Below are positions 1 to 8,068 of a stretch of 64,000 nucleotides of DNA, piece after piece; positions within the stretch are counted from its first letter, which is position 1, and every line of letters starts with the position of its first letter. The stretch is taken from IMG/VR virus record IMGVR_UViG_3300005613_004097, positions 44,515-108,514 of that record; one strand, written 5' to 3'. The notes under the pieces were generated by a model. The model was not told where the DNA came from and did not search any database. It saw only the letters and a list, made by a program, of their open reading frames with translations. The DNA is from a virus. A program made the translations under genes and the position numbers.

Positions 1-2
1 CA

Positions 3-596
3 TCTTTATTGAGTGGTGTTGAATTTTCAAATAAAAAATGGGTAACAGGATTAGATGAGGGTATCCAAATGCTAGAAGACTTTTTTAATGATTTCGAAAA
101 ACAAAGTTATTGGAAAATGAACCAACGAACATCAATTCACATAAATATTGGAATTGACAAAGAAGTAAAATGGAATCTTGTCAAAGGAGTTGTTATGTTA
201 AAGGATTTCAAAGATGATATACCTTTTGTTTTCAAGGGAATTGAATCAAGACAGGAAAGTTCATTCACCAGATCACTTTATGAAATAGTTGAAGAAACTT
301 TAAAAGAAACAGATTTTGAAAAGTTCAATAAAGAAGAGATAGAAGATTATCTTAACGCAAAGTTAAAACAAAGTTTTGAGATACAAGGATCAAAGTCATT
401 TGCTTTCAACTTGGAACAGATAATGAAAAATAATTATTGTGAATTCAGATATGTTGGTGGAAAAGTTAAAAAAGATGTTGTTATTGATAAATTAGTTTAT
501 TTTTGTTATATTGTTTTTCTTATGACATCTGATTGGAAGGAGAAAGATTATATAAAGAAACTTTACAAGATTTATACCCGATCAGGTATGAATTGA
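3..596 (+). CDS. Hypothetical protein, 5' end outside window (possible amidoligase-like)
   Basis: The reading frame is open to the left edge, so the true start lies upstream; the first possible internal start is a TTG at 9. About 195 C-terminal residues are visible. A stretch near residues 40-85 (RTSIHINIGI, later a KDF and an SRQ motif) loosely recalls the C-terminal half of phage amidoligase-like proteins, but this is weak. No signal peptide or membrane segment is visible. The last codons overlap one copy of a 19-bp repeat. The CDS is supported by its length and coding-like composition. Confidence 0.7.
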   Translation, partial: SLLSGVEFSNKKWVTGLDEGIQMLEDFFNDFEKQSYWKMNQRTSIHINIGIDKEVKWNLVKGVVMLKDFKDDIPFVFKGIESRQESSFTRSLYEIVEETLKETDFEKFNKEEIEDYLNAKLKQSFEIQGSKSFAFNLEQIMKNNYCEFRYVGGKVKKDVVIDKLVYFCYIVFLMTSDWKEKDYIKKLYKIYTRSGMN

Positions 597-629
597 CTGA
601 ATTTTTGATTTTTATACCCTATCAGGTAT
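571..629. repeat. Two 19-bp near-palindromic direct repeats, 40-bp period
   Basis: Copies at 571-589 and 611-629 match at 18 of 19 positions and start exactly 40 bp apart. Each contains ATACC-N5-AGGTAT-like arms with imperfect dyad symmetry. A partial third match of 14 bp (CTATCAGGTATATT) lies at 1152-1165, near the end of the next gene. The first copy overlaps the 3' end of the upstream CDS and the second lies in the leader of the CAP-domain gene. This could be an operator; no function is proven. Confidence 0.45.
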
Positions 630-681
630 ATTTTCAATGAATTTTTGTTTTATTCAACTTTAATCCTTATATTGTTTCACT

Positions 682-1188
682 ATGAGATACATCATCACAC
701 TAATCTTAATAATCACTACTTTTCTATCCTATTCACAGACAAAACTAGATAGTTTAATTCTAAATGAAATCAACGATTACAGATTATCTAAGGGTATTGG
801 AAGAGTTGATTTTGATACAATTGCTTTTAAATGTTCTTCAGTTCAATCAAATACTATGTCAGTGAAAGGATATATTGGTCATAACAACTATGGCGAATTC
901 AAAACACTATCTGATAGATTCAAATTCTTCGGTGGTGACATAAGAAATTATAAAATAGCTGAGGTTTGTAACTTTATTTCTATAAATGCTAAAAACGATA
1001 GTGTGTATCTAAAAAAAATAGCGATAAAAGTTGTAAATTCCTGGGCAAATAGTGAAGAACATAATAAAATATTACTTGATATCAAATATAATTTTGTTGG
1101 AGTGAGTAGTAAAGCTTTCAAGAACAAAACAGGGTTGAAAAACTTCACACACTATCAGGTATATTCTACTGCGGTTTTTGTAAAATAG
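682..1188 (+). CDS. Secreted CAP-domain (SCP/PR-1, YkwD-like) protein
   Basis: 168 residues. Residues 1-18 form a typical signal peptide (charged start, hydrophobic stretch, then SYSQ before a likely cleavage). The rest has the CAP pattern: LNEINDYR near residue 27, an H in GYIGHNN, an AEVC segment, and a WANSEEHNKILL signature followed by a final beta-strand region. CAP proteins are secreted and their function in bacteria is poorly known. A secreted phage protein could act on the host envelope or surroundings. No partner gene is evident. Family assignment rests on motif pattern only. Confidence 0.7.
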   Translation: MRYIITLILIITTFLSYSQTKLDSLILNEINDYRLSKGIGRVDFDTIAFKCSSVQSNTMSVKGYIGHNNYGEFKTLSDRFKFFGGDIRNYKIAEVCNFISINAKNDSVYLKKIAIKVVNSWANSEEHNKILLDIKYNFVGVSSKAFKNKTGLKNFTHYQVYSTAVFVK

Positions 1189-1197
1189 TATGGACTT

Positions 1198-1207
1198 TTA
1201 ATATATA
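1198..1207 (+). promoter_or_regulatory. Phage-type promoter motif TTAATATATA
   Basis: The motif lies 4 nt before the ATG at 1212, the same spacing seen before tail genes in this window. Confidence 0.55.
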
Positions 1208-1211
1208 CTTT

Positions 1212-1326
1212 ATGAAGTATTTAAAACGATATCAGGTTCATAACATTAATGAAACTATCATTTCTGAAAAGAATGAGGGATGTGGAAATAGTTTTTGATC
1301 CAAAAGATTACTTGAAAGAATCATAG
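1212..1326 (+). pseudogene. Small capsid-targeting-like ORF, probably frameshifted remnant
   Basis: From ATG 1212 the frame reads MKYLKRYQVHNINE and stops at 1298 (28 residues). A +1 frame with its own ATG at 1249 reads MKLSFLKRM and then a coding-like tail, EIVFDPKDYLKES, ending at 1326. The first part matches the MKxLxxFxxxxxNE start found on several neighbours and is preceded by a phage-type promoter. The simplest reading is one small gene broken by a frameshift, or two overlapping micro-ORFs. The 3' end meets the stop of the convergent gene. Confidence 0.4.
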
Positions 1327-1755
1327 ATATCCAACGAATGCCTTGATCTGATTCAAACCACACCTTTCAAGAGCATTTGCACGATGTATTCCATCAATTA
1401 TCGTAAGATCACTGAATCCTTCATCTTCACCGACAACAATGATAGGATAATCATTATGCTGTTTGTAATACTCAACGAAATCTTCTATCTTTCCCTCATC
1501 GAGTGAGTATTCATCAAGATCGATCTTATTGATATTGATCATTTCATATTTGAAATGATCATATTTTTCTATTCTTTCATCAAAATCAGTATCATCATAT
1601 CCTTCATCCCCGAAAATTGATTCGTGAAAACTTGACACCATCTCCATGACCTCATACTTTGGAACGATATCACCTAGCTTTCTCTTTGAATCGTCTTTCA
1701 TCCAATCAAGTTTCCATTTTGCAACCGATTCATTGAAGCTCATTATGTGTTTCAT
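1321..1755 (-). CDS. ParB/sulfiredoxin-like domain protein with capsid-targeting-like N-terminus
   Basis: 144 residues. The N-terminus MKHIMSFNES resembles the capsid-targeting peptides of T4 internal proteins. The C-terminal half carries a ParB/Srx-fold signature: PIIVVGEDE, then DLTIIDGIHRANALE with the DGxHR motif, then a hydrophobic end. This fold is found in DNA-segregation proteins, nucleases and phosphotransferases, so the reaction is uncertain. The start overlaps the stop of the upstream 2H phosphoesterase gene by 4 nt (ATGA), so the two are probably translated together. Confidence 0.7.
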   Translation of the reverse strand: MKHIMSFNESVAKWKLDWMKDDSKRKLGDIVPKYEVMEMVSSFHESIFGDEGYDDTDFDERIEKYDHFKYEMININKIDLDEYSLDEGKIEDFVEYYKQHNDYPIIVVGEDEGFSDLTIIDGIHRANALERCGLNQIKAFVGYL

Positions 1756-2285
1756 ATCTTATTTTTTATTTTTTCTCCATTTGTCTTTGAGTAAACAAAT
1801 TCAGTAGGTTTCACTTGAATTGAAACACCTTTGAGTAGTTCAATGTATTTATCCGAAGTTCCTGGTAAAAGGTAAGCAATTGTGCAGTGTGGGTGGTAAT
1901 CGGGGAAATCAGTTGTGTGTGGTAATTTTCTCAATTTTTCATTTGATTCATATAGCCAATCTGACTTTACATCAAATTTCAGAACATCATACATTTCATT
2001 TGAGAATTTAGATATATTGTGTAGTGTGATCTCTGTGATATCGCTATCAGGTATCTGATTTTCTATAACCTCATCGTCATTTACATCTGAGTGCAATCCG
2101 AAAAGTAGTGTGACATGTGGTTCAGTTTCAAGTCCGTATGTTGGGTCATTCGGATCCTCATAGATATCTTTCTCGTCAATTACTTTGTGTATAACTTCAC
2201 TGAACGGTAGTTCAAAATATATCATGGAACATCCATACTCATTCTTGTGACTTTCATTTATTTCTCGGAACTTCATTATCTTCAT
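1752..2285 (-). CDS. 2H phosphoesterase (LigT/cyclic phosphodiesterase-like)
   Basis: 177 residues. Two HxT motifs about 76 residues apart, PHVTLLFG (His57) and PHCTIAYLL (His133), define the 2H phosphoesterase superfamily, which acts on 2',3'-cyclic, 2'-5' or cyclic-oligonucleotide bonds. The N-terminus MKIMKFREINES resembles a capsid-targeting peptide, so the enzyme may be packaged and injected. T4 Acb1, which destroys CBASS cyclic-nucleotide signals, belongs to the same superfamily, which makes anti-defence a reasonable hypothesis; RNA-end processing is the alternative. A phage-type promoter lies 5 nt upstream. The gene is cotranscribed with the ParB-like gene. Confidence 0.78.
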   Translation of the reverse strand: MKIMKFREINESHKNEYGCSMIYFELPFSEVIHKVIDEKDIYEDPNDPTYGLETEPHVTLLFGLHSDVNDDEVIENQIPDSDITEITLHNISKFSNEMYDVLKFDVKSDWLYESNEKLRKLPHTTDFPDYHPHCTIAYLLPGTSDKYIELLKGVSIQVKPTEFVYSKTNGEKIKNKI

Positions 2286-2290
2286 ATCTA

Positions 2291-2314
2291 TTATATATTA
2301 TTTTCATATATTTG
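2291..2314. promoter_or_regulatory. Divergent promoter pair
   Basis: On the minus strand TAATATATAA (2291-2300) sits 5 nt before the ATG at 2285. On the plus strand TATATTTG (2307-2314) sits 5 nt before the ATG at 2320. One strand therefore carries the phage-type box and the other the Bacteroidota -7 box. Confidence 0.6.
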
Positions 2315-2319
2315 TGATC

Positions 2320-2655
2320 ATGAAATTCTTGATTTTCATTTCTGTTGTTATTTTCACACTCATAATCAGAGAAATGGTGATCCAGTTCATTGCACATTAC
2401 AAAGATTATAAAGAACATAAGAAAAAGCTTTCCGATTTCAATCTATTCATCGAGAAATACACGGAATATGCAAAATCCATAAAAGATCCATATACTAGCA
2501 CATTGATGTTACAGGACATGTCACAGTTGATCGTCAAGTTCGATTATGATCAAATAGATGAGATGGCTGAGATATTGGATAAAAAGTATCAGAATTATGT
2601 TCCTGATTTGAAAAAAAATATAAGAAAGAAAAAACTAAATCAGATTTTTCAATAA
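2320..2655 (+). CDS. Small single-pass membrane protein, unknown function
   Basis: 111 residues from ATG 2320; an upstream in-frame GTG at 2314 overlaps the promoter box and is rejected. Residues 1-22 form one membrane segment (MKFLIFISVVIFTLII), followed by a basic and acidic helical cytoplasmic domain with probable coiled coil. The start lies 5 nt after TATATTTG, suggesting a leaderless message. No family is recognised. Confidence 0.65.
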   Translation: MKFLIFISVVIFTLIIREMVIQFIAHYKDYKEHKKKLSDFNLFIEKYTEYAKSIKDPYTSTLMLQDMSQLIVKFDYDQIDEMAEILDKKYQNYVPDLKKNIRKKKLNQIFQ

Positions 2656-2684
2656 AAATTATATGGGATTATATGTGTTGGTGT

Positions 2685-3146
2685 TCAGATAACCTTTTTC
2701 AATCTTGTTATCAATTTTCTCATTTTAGGTTCCATTTTAGAGTATGCCTGATCAAGAGTGAAGAATTTTGATTTTTCAATTTCTTTTCTATCAAAGTTCT
2801 TTTTCTTGATATTCCATCCATCTAACAGATTTTCAATATCTGATTTCTCAACTCTTATAATGTAAGCTTTAAGATTTTTTTCGAATCCTCCTTTTTTATA
2901 TTTCAATTCAATCAAATCTTTTGGTTCTTTGCTGCTTAGAGTAATGCCGGTCTCTTCTTTGAGCTCTTTAAGAGCTGATCGGTAAGTATCTCCTTCGATG
3001 TGTCCTTTTGGTATTGACCAACGATTTCTGAATTTTCTGAACTTTCTTGGATTCACTAAGAGTATTCTATCCTCACACAGTAGGATGATGCCCGAAAGAT
3101 CATGCACTTTCTTCCTTTTCGATTCAAAATATCTCAAATATCTCAT
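2685..3146 (-). CDS. NUDIX hydrolase with capsid-targeting-like N-terminus
   Basis: About 153 residues. A NUDIX box variant is visible as PKGHIEGD followed by ALKELKEETGI (REUxEExGU with Lys for Arg); the spacing between the Gly and the Glu cluster is slightly short. NUDIX enzymes cleave nucleoside diphosphates linked to another group; the substrate is not predictable. The N-terminus MRYLRYFES fits the capsid-targeting pattern. I prefer ATG 3146 over ATG 3152 because the latter abuts the promoter box, while 3146 gives the usual 5-nt spacing. Confidence 0.75.
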   Translation of the reverse strand: MRYLRYFESKRKKVHDLSGIILLCEDRILLVNPRKFRKFRNRWSIPKGHIEGDTYRSALKELKEETGITLSSKEPKDLIELKYKKGGFEKNLKAYIIRVEKSDIENLLDGWNIKKKNFDRKEIEKSKFFTLDQAYSKMEPKMRKLITRLKKVI

Positions 3147-3152
3147 ATTCAT

Positions 3153-3175
3153 ATATATTAAAAATAATATATAAC
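3153..3175. promoter_or_regulatory. Divergent phage-type promoters
   Basis: TTAATATATA on the minus strand (3153-3162) faces the NUDIX gene; TAATATATAAC on the plus strand (3165-3175) lies 5 nt before ATG 3181. Both flanking genes encode capsid-targeting-like N-termini. Confidence 0.6.
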
Positions 3176-3180
3176 ATATT

Positions 3181-4623
3181 ATGAAGAAACTTTTAAATTA
3201 TTTCCAATTCATATCTGAGAGAAAATCAGACGATTCAAAGGTCAATTTAGAACAGGATCAGATCGAGGATATATTTCAAATGCTCCAAGATGATGATTAC
3301 GAAGTAAGTTTAGAAGAACATCATATAAGTAAATCAGATGTTGATGAGATAGTCAGGGATGGTGAGTTGGACGCAGATGCTGGTGAAAGAATATTCACTG
3401 ACAGAGATTATTATGATGTATATTCAATAAATATCAGATCAGGCAAATTTGACAATATAGAATCAGACATAACGGATGAATATACCATTGCAATGGATGT
3501 TATCAAGTCGATGGGATTCACTGTACTGGATCCACAAGGTGTGGATAAGGATCCACAATTGGAAATGTTCAAGAATCTGTCAGAAAGATGGTCATACAAA
3601 GATGTGTATCTGATAGATGGAAAGATTCACCTTTTCAAAGCAGTTACCGGAAGATCAATACAAGAAGTTTTGGATTCAGAAGTTGAAAAAGGCGAGATGC
3701 TTGATGCAGATGTTCAGGATATCACTATTTATATTTCTGATATGAAACCTCATAGATGGACATCAAAGGAACTTGCAGAAGAATTCAATTGGCATTATGA
3801 TGGTGTTATCGAGGAGATGCAATATAACGGTAAACCCCTAAAAGATGTGATATATTTCGATATTAACCGGGAAGATCTAAGTGATATTGTAATGAGTAGT
3901 AATTCATGGGGTAAAGAATATCTTGAATGGGATGGTTTGGATAAATTATATGACAATCATCTTGATAATGATTATATGCCGGATATCAGGTCAATGTTCT
4001 TGTATTCTCTTGATGATGAGAATGCAAAAATGTTGGTTAAATGTGTCATAATGGAACATGGTGGTCCAAAAGAATTGATAGAAGAATATGATATTGATAC
4101 TGAAGCTGAGACAATGGATGAGCTAATAGAATTCCTTCTTGGTGAGAGATATTATGAGAATTTAGAATCAATAGATTCTGAGATAATAGATGAGATAGGA
4201 AGAATCATAGAGGGTCACGAGAGGAATGCCCATGTAAATGAAATATATCAAGAAATTGAAAATGAATTTGATAAACTTTTGGATTCACAGGGTGTTGAAT
4301 ATATTAAAAAATTCAGAGCAACTGATACACACATATCTTACACAAGAACCTATGATGGTAAATCAAAAAGACAGGAAATAGAATATGAAACATGGATGTA
4401 TCGGATAATATATGAGGATAGGTATTTTGACGATTCACATAGTAGTATGAAAGATATGGAAGGTTGGTCACTCAGTGAGATATTCAATGAATATTACAGT
4501 GATAATTATCTAAGTGGGGATATATCCATTCGTGATGTTTATGGTGGTGATGTCGATAAAAAGGAAATGAACAGTGTGATCAGAGCTGAGTTAATTTCAT
4601 ATATCGAAAGAAATTCAAAGTGA
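3181..4623 (+). CDS. Large acidic protein with capsid-targeting-like N-terminus, unknown function
   Basis: 480 residues, strikingly rich in Asp and Glu. The N-terminus MKKLLNYFQFISE followed by Arg matches the MKxLxxFxxFxE pattern of T4 internal head proteins, with the Glu as a likely cleavage site. No catalytic motif, signal peptide or membrane segment is recognised. The phage-type promoter directly upstream suggests late expression. It may be an internal virion protein. The 3' end overlaps the convergent small gene by 9 nt. Confidence 0.75.
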   Translation: MKKLLNYFQFISERKSDDSKVNLEQDQIEDIFQMLQDDDYEVSLEEHHISKSDVDEIVRDGELDADAGERIFTDRDYYDVYSINIRSGKFDNIESDITDEYTIAMDVIKSMGFTVLDPQGVDKDPQLEMFKNLSERWSYKDVYLIDGKIHLFKAVTGRSIQEVLDSEVEKGEMLDADVQDITIYISDMKPHRWTSKELAEEFNWHYDGVIEEMQYNGKPLKDVIYFDINREDLSDIVMSSNSWGKEYLEWDGLDKLYDNHLDNDYMPDIRSMFLYSLDDENAKMLVKCVIMEHGGPKELIEEYDIDTEAETMDELIEFLLGERYYENLESIDSEIIDEIGRIIEGHERNAHVNEIYQEIENEFDKLLDSQGVEYIKKFRATDTHISYTRTYDGKSKRQEIEYETWMYRIIYEDRYFDDSHSSMKDMEGWSLSEIFNEYYSDNYLSGDISIRDVYGGDVDKKEMNSVIRAELISYIERNSK

Positions 4624-4797
4624 TAGTCTTGCAGCTTCGTATTGTTTATCGGTTAGAACTTTATAACTTTTGTTTCCAACCGTGACCTTCTCACACCATT
4701 TTGATCTGAGTTGTTTCTGTAAAGAAAGTAAAAACTGGTTGTCACCATCATACTTTCTCAATTGTTTGTTCAGTTCGAGTTTTTCGTTTATTTCCAT
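4615..4797 (-). CDS. Small hypothetical protein
   Basis: 60 residues, basic and helical. It starts 2 nt downstream of the stop of the next upstream gene (4800), so the pair is probably one transcript. No domain is recognised. Confidence 0.55.
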   Translation of the reverse strand: MEINEKLELNKQLRKYDGDNQFLLSLQKQLRSKWCEKVTVGNKSYKVLTDKQYEAARLSL

Positions 4798-4799
4798 TT

Positions 4800-5306
4800 T
4801 TAAACCTTTTTAAATCGTAGTGAATAATATTTGAATAGTCTGTCAAAATCTTTATCGATGTACATGTCATATACTGTGGTGTCATCGAATTGCTTTAAAA
4901 GACCAGTGTTATATCCAGTTCTTTCATATCCATTTTCTAGAAATAACTTATAAACAAGGTTCCATGCGACCGAGTCGAATTTTTTCTTTTTAAATTTCAA
5001 CTTATCCTGATCAGTTGTTGGAATTTCTACTTTCCAACTGAGTAAAATGTCATCGAATGCATCATATCCATTATCACGACCATCAAAATATGCTGTATCT
5101 GGTACATTGTTCTCTTTCATGAATGAAACAAGATCCATAGGATTTACATCCATTATACTGATACTCTTTGTGGTTTTTTTGGTTTTTGGAATCTGTCGCT
5201 GAAGTTTTTCGAATCCTAAGTCAAGTGCCTGTTCAATGAGTTCAACCATGTTACTGGGATTATTGTTCTCAGTGATGAAATCATTTATATGTTTGATGTG
5301 CGCCAT
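4800..5306 (-). CDS. Hypothetical protein with capsid-targeting-like N-terminus
   Basis: 168 residues. The N-terminus MAHIKHINDFITEN fits the capsid-targeting pattern with FITE in place of FIAE of T4 internal proteins. The remainder is charged, with no known motif. A weaker TA-rich element (AGTATATACT) lies about 20 nt upstream. Confidence 0.7.
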   Translation of the reverse strand: MAHIKHINDFITENNNPSNMVELIEQALDLGFEKLQRQIPKTKKTTKSISIMDVNPMDLVSFMKENNVPDTAYFDGRDNGYDAFDDILLSWKVEIPTTDQDKLKFKKKKFDSVAWNLVYKLFLENGYERTGYNTGLLKQFDDTTVYDMYIDKDFDRLFKYYSLRFKKV

Positions 5307-5331
5307 GTTGATATGATTTTTAAAGTATATA

Positions 5332-5793
5332 CTAAATTTTCATATTGATAACATCTGATAAATATTCACCTTCTTCAAGTTCTATTTTATTGCAATTTTC
5401 CTGTTCTTGTAATTGGTCTATCCACATATTCCAGTTTGTTTCTAACAATTTTACAAATTGCTCGTTGTTTCCTCGATCGACATACCTTTTGATATACTCA
5501 TCCTTTATACTTCTTTTTGGATAAATCAAGGTAAAATCTATATTGTTCTCAACAAGCGCATCTCTTACTTCCTTATGTGAGGATACTAAAATGATATCAA
5601 CCTTACCAACATTCTCCTTTATGTGTTCAATATAATTTCTAGGAAAATCAGATTTGTCAAATTTACTTGAATCTGAATCTAATATCACTTTGTTGCTTTG
5701 GTTTCGATACAGGTGTGATTTACCACATCCAGGAAATGCTGATATTACTAAGGTTTGTTTCATATTATGTTCATTGAATTTCTTTATTTTCAT
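5332..5793 (-). CDS. P-loop nucleoside/nucleotide kinase-like protein
   Basis: 153 residues. A Walker A motif, SAFPGCGKSHLYR, lies near residues 18-30, followed by a DSDSSKF region and a DIILVSSH strand, as in small phage P-loop kinases. The N-terminus MKIKKFNEHN could be a short capsid-targeting peptide; alternatively translation starts at the internal Met before KQTLVIS. The start overlaps the end of the upstream endonuclease gene by 23 nt. The substrate is unknown. Confidence 0.65.
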   Translation of the reverse strand: MKIKKFNEHNMKQTLVISAFPGCGKSHLYRNQSNKVILDSDSSKFDKSDFPRNYIEHIKENVGKVDIILVSSHKEVRDALVENNIDFTLIYPKRSIKDEYIKRYVDRGNNEQFVKLLETNWNMWIDQLQEQENCNKIELEEGEYLSDVINMKI

Positions 5794-6976
5794 TTTTCAG
5801 TATATATTTTCTTGTTCCACAATTCCATGTGTTGTATTGTCCAGATTCAACTATCACAGGTGATGTTGAATCTATCAGACAAGATCCTTCTACCAATCTA
5901 TCATCATACCAATCCAGTTCAATTGTCAGGATATTGTCTTTGATATCAAAATCATCAATATCAATTATATCGTTTACCAGATTGAAAAGTTTTCTTTTAA
6001 TAATGTCCTTTTGTGTGTTCCATTCAAATTCTCTTATCTGTAAGAGTTTGTATCCTTTTTCAAGACACATGTTTGTCTTGTTCAAGTGATAATTCATATC
6101 ATCATTCACTTTTGTGGAATGCCAATAATCACCATTGAATTCAATACATATTTTCATATCAGGTAATACAATGTCGATCTCATATGGGGATATCAACTTT
6201 CTGTCACTTCGATGTATCATACCATCATAAATTGAGCTGATATACTCATAAACTTCCTGCTCTCCCTGTGATCCGATATATTCATTACATAGGTTGCAAG
6301 GTTCTATATTATCCTTTTTTCTATTTGATAAAGTATATTTACTTATTTCGAAAGTGTGATTTGATTTACATTTTATAGTATAATAAAGTCCATTAACAGA
6401 TATTAATTTGTATTTTTCTGGCAAACCTTTCTGGATTTTGATAAATCCTCTTTCAGCATCTGATATTGTTTTTGACCTTATCTTATCCAATGATATAGGT
6501 TCTTTGACGCCCCACTTTTTCAAGTTATTTTTTTGTCTCTTTTCGATGATCTCTTTAGATTTAGTAGAGTTATCCACGCCATATTTTTCCAATAGTGTCT
6601 TTTTCGACTTCTCTTTCATGATATTGGTCTGTGTAATATACTCAACACCATATTTTTTCAAACATGTATCTCTTTTTTTCTTTTCACGAACAACATTCTG
6701 ACACGATTTTGATCCACATGTTGGTCTATATCCATAACAATGATATTTTCGTTTCTTACCGCATACACACTTTGGTATATCCTTGATTCTTTCTTTGAAA
6801 TGGTAGAGTAGTATCATTGGAGTTTCATTTAGTCCTGTTTCAGACTTTAAAAAATCCAATAGATATCCGTTATTCTTAATGTGATACGATATCTGATTGT
6901 TGTTTGAACATTCTTTCAAAAGAATATCAATATCCGAAACAGGATCACCAGTCAATTTAATAGTTGATTTTGCCAT
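5771..6976 (-). CDS. Free-standing EDxHD/Vsr-like homing endonuclease
   Basis: 401 residues. The N-terminal third has Cys-rich zinc-binding segments (CVCGKK, CGSKSC). The middle has repeated DNA-binding units of the LEKYGVDNxTKS type seen in phage homing enzymes. The C-terminal core near residues 235-330 reads GSQGEQEVYEY, then YEIDIVLPDMKICIEFNGDYWH, the pattern of Vsr/EDxHD nucleases such as I-Bth0305I. Such enzymes cut intron- or gene-less alleles and spread themselves. A phage-type promoter lies 4 nt before its ATG. Confidence 0.82.
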   Translation of the reverse strand: MAKSTIKLTGDPVSDIDILLKECSNNNQISYHIKNNGYLLDFLKSETGLNETPMILLYHFKERIKDIPKCVCGKKRKYHCYGYRPTCGSKSCQNVVREKKKRDTCLKKYGVEYITQTNIMKEKSKKTLLEKYGVDNSTKSKEIIEKRQKNNLKKWGVKEPISLDKIRSKTISDAERGFIKIQKGLPEKYKLISVNGLYYTIKCKSNHTFEISKYTLSNRKKDNIEPCNLCNEYIGSQGEQEVYEYISSIYDGMIHRSDRKLISPYEIDIVLPDMKICIEFNGDYWHSTKVNDDMNYHLNKTNMCLEKGYKLLQIREFEWNTQKDIIKRKLFNLVNDIIDIDDFDIKDNILTIELDWYDDRLVEGSCLIDSTSPVIVESGQYNTWNCGTRKYILKNENKEIQ

Positions 6977-6980
6977 AAAC

Positions 6981-6990
6981 TATATATTAA
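6981..6990 (-). promoter_or_regulatory. Phage-type promoter motif TTAATATATA
   Basis: It lies exactly 4 nt upstream of the ATG of the EDxHD endonuclease. Confidence 0.55.
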
Positions 6991-7024
6991 AAGATGAAAC
7001 CTCCGTTTCGGATATGAACATTGA

Positions 7025-7630
7025 TTAAGCATACATCTCTTCGAGAACATCAAATTCCTTCTCGGTTTCGGATATTAGCTTCAATCTTCCGTTTCTTATC
7101 TGACTTTTGATAGTGCTGAGATTTTTCCCTAATTTCGATGCAATATCCTTGTATGCCATTCCATTGAGTTCTCTCATAACAATAACTGTTTTGAAAGGTT
7201 CTTTGAGTTGATCGATATGTTTTTTCATGATGCTGGCTTTTTTCTGCCACATTTCATCAAGTAGGATATCATCAGAAATGTCATCTTGTATGAAATCTTT
7301 CATTGTTGTGCCATCTTCATCAACCGTTACATCCATTGATATCGTCTTGTTGTCATTTTTAATATCCTGTAGTGTGAGGTTTCTAGCTATTGTGAATAAC
7401 CATGTAGAGAATTGTGCTTTGTCTTTTTCGTATTTTTCAATCTTATTGAATGCTATCAGGAATGATTCTGTTGCTAGATCCTCAGCTCTTGGTTGGTCAT
7501 TACAAAGTTTTTGAATGTAATATATCAGTTTGGGTAGATATTTATCGTAGTAGAATTGAAAGTTGTTACCTGTTCTTTCGATAAAAAGTTTTTCTTGTTC
7601 GTTGAAATTGATCTTTACTGCTTTTTCCAT
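7025..7630 (-). CDS. RNA polymerase sigma factor (sigma-70 family, ECF-like)
   Basis: 201 residues. Region 2 is clear (AEDLATESFLIAFNKIEKY followed by FSTWLFTIARN, about residues 48-88) and region 4 is clear (LKEPFKTVIVMRELNGMAY, then DIASKLGKNLSTIKSQIRNG, about residues 143-182). This two-domain layout is that of ECF sigma factors. It should redirect host RNA polymerase to phage promoters, most likely the TTAATATATA motif found before tail genes. Upstream, 7631-7743 is non-coding and AT-rich with a TATATAATATATG stretch that could be its own promoter. Confidence 0.9.
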   Translation of the reverse strand: MEKAVKINFNEQEKLFIERTGNNFQFYYDKYLPKLIYYIQKLCNDQPRAEDLATESFLIAFNKIEKYEKDKAQFSTWLFTIARNLTLQDIKNDNKTISMDVTVDEDGTTMKDFIQDDISDDILLDEMWQKKASIMKKHIDQLKEPFKTVIVMRELNGMAYKDIASKLGKNLSTIKSQIRNGRLKLISETEKEFDVLEEMYA

Positions 7631-7743
7631 GCCGTTTAATTATTTTTTTATTGCCTTTTTTGCCGTTTATTGTACCATAATGATACATATATTATATATC
7701 ATATCAGATACTTTGTTTAGTTTATTTAAATAAAAAGTTTAAA

Positions 7744-8037
7744 TTATTTCTGTAACCACTTGTCTATCAACTCATTGCCTTTCATGAGTAGTGTGAAAAG
7801 GTTTGGTTCGCCTGTTACTTCGATATGATCGTAGTATTTGAAATCCTTGAATTTTTCACTGTCTGATACCATCATTTGTATGTACCACTGATCATTTGAT
7901 ATGGATTTTGCTTTGAATATCATTATTTCCTTATTGTTGATAATTCCCTTTATTTTTCTGGATAGATCATATGGTTTCATTCCATGTGGATTGAAGTGAT
8001 CGATGTTGAATATTATATCGAAAAATCTTTTAAACAT
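7744..8037 (-). CDS. Hypothetical protein
   Basis: 97 residues, mixed alpha/beta, no recognised family. A variant phage-type box (TTTATATATA) sits about 4 nt before its ATG. Confidence 0.6.
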   Translation of the reverse strand: MFKRFFDIIFNIDHFNPHGMKPYDLSRKIKGIINNKEIMIFKAKSISNDQWYIQMMVSDSEKFKDFKYYDHIEVTGEPNLFTLLMKGNELIDKWLQK

Positions 8038-8068
8038 GTCGTTATATATAAAATGAATCGTGTTCCTC

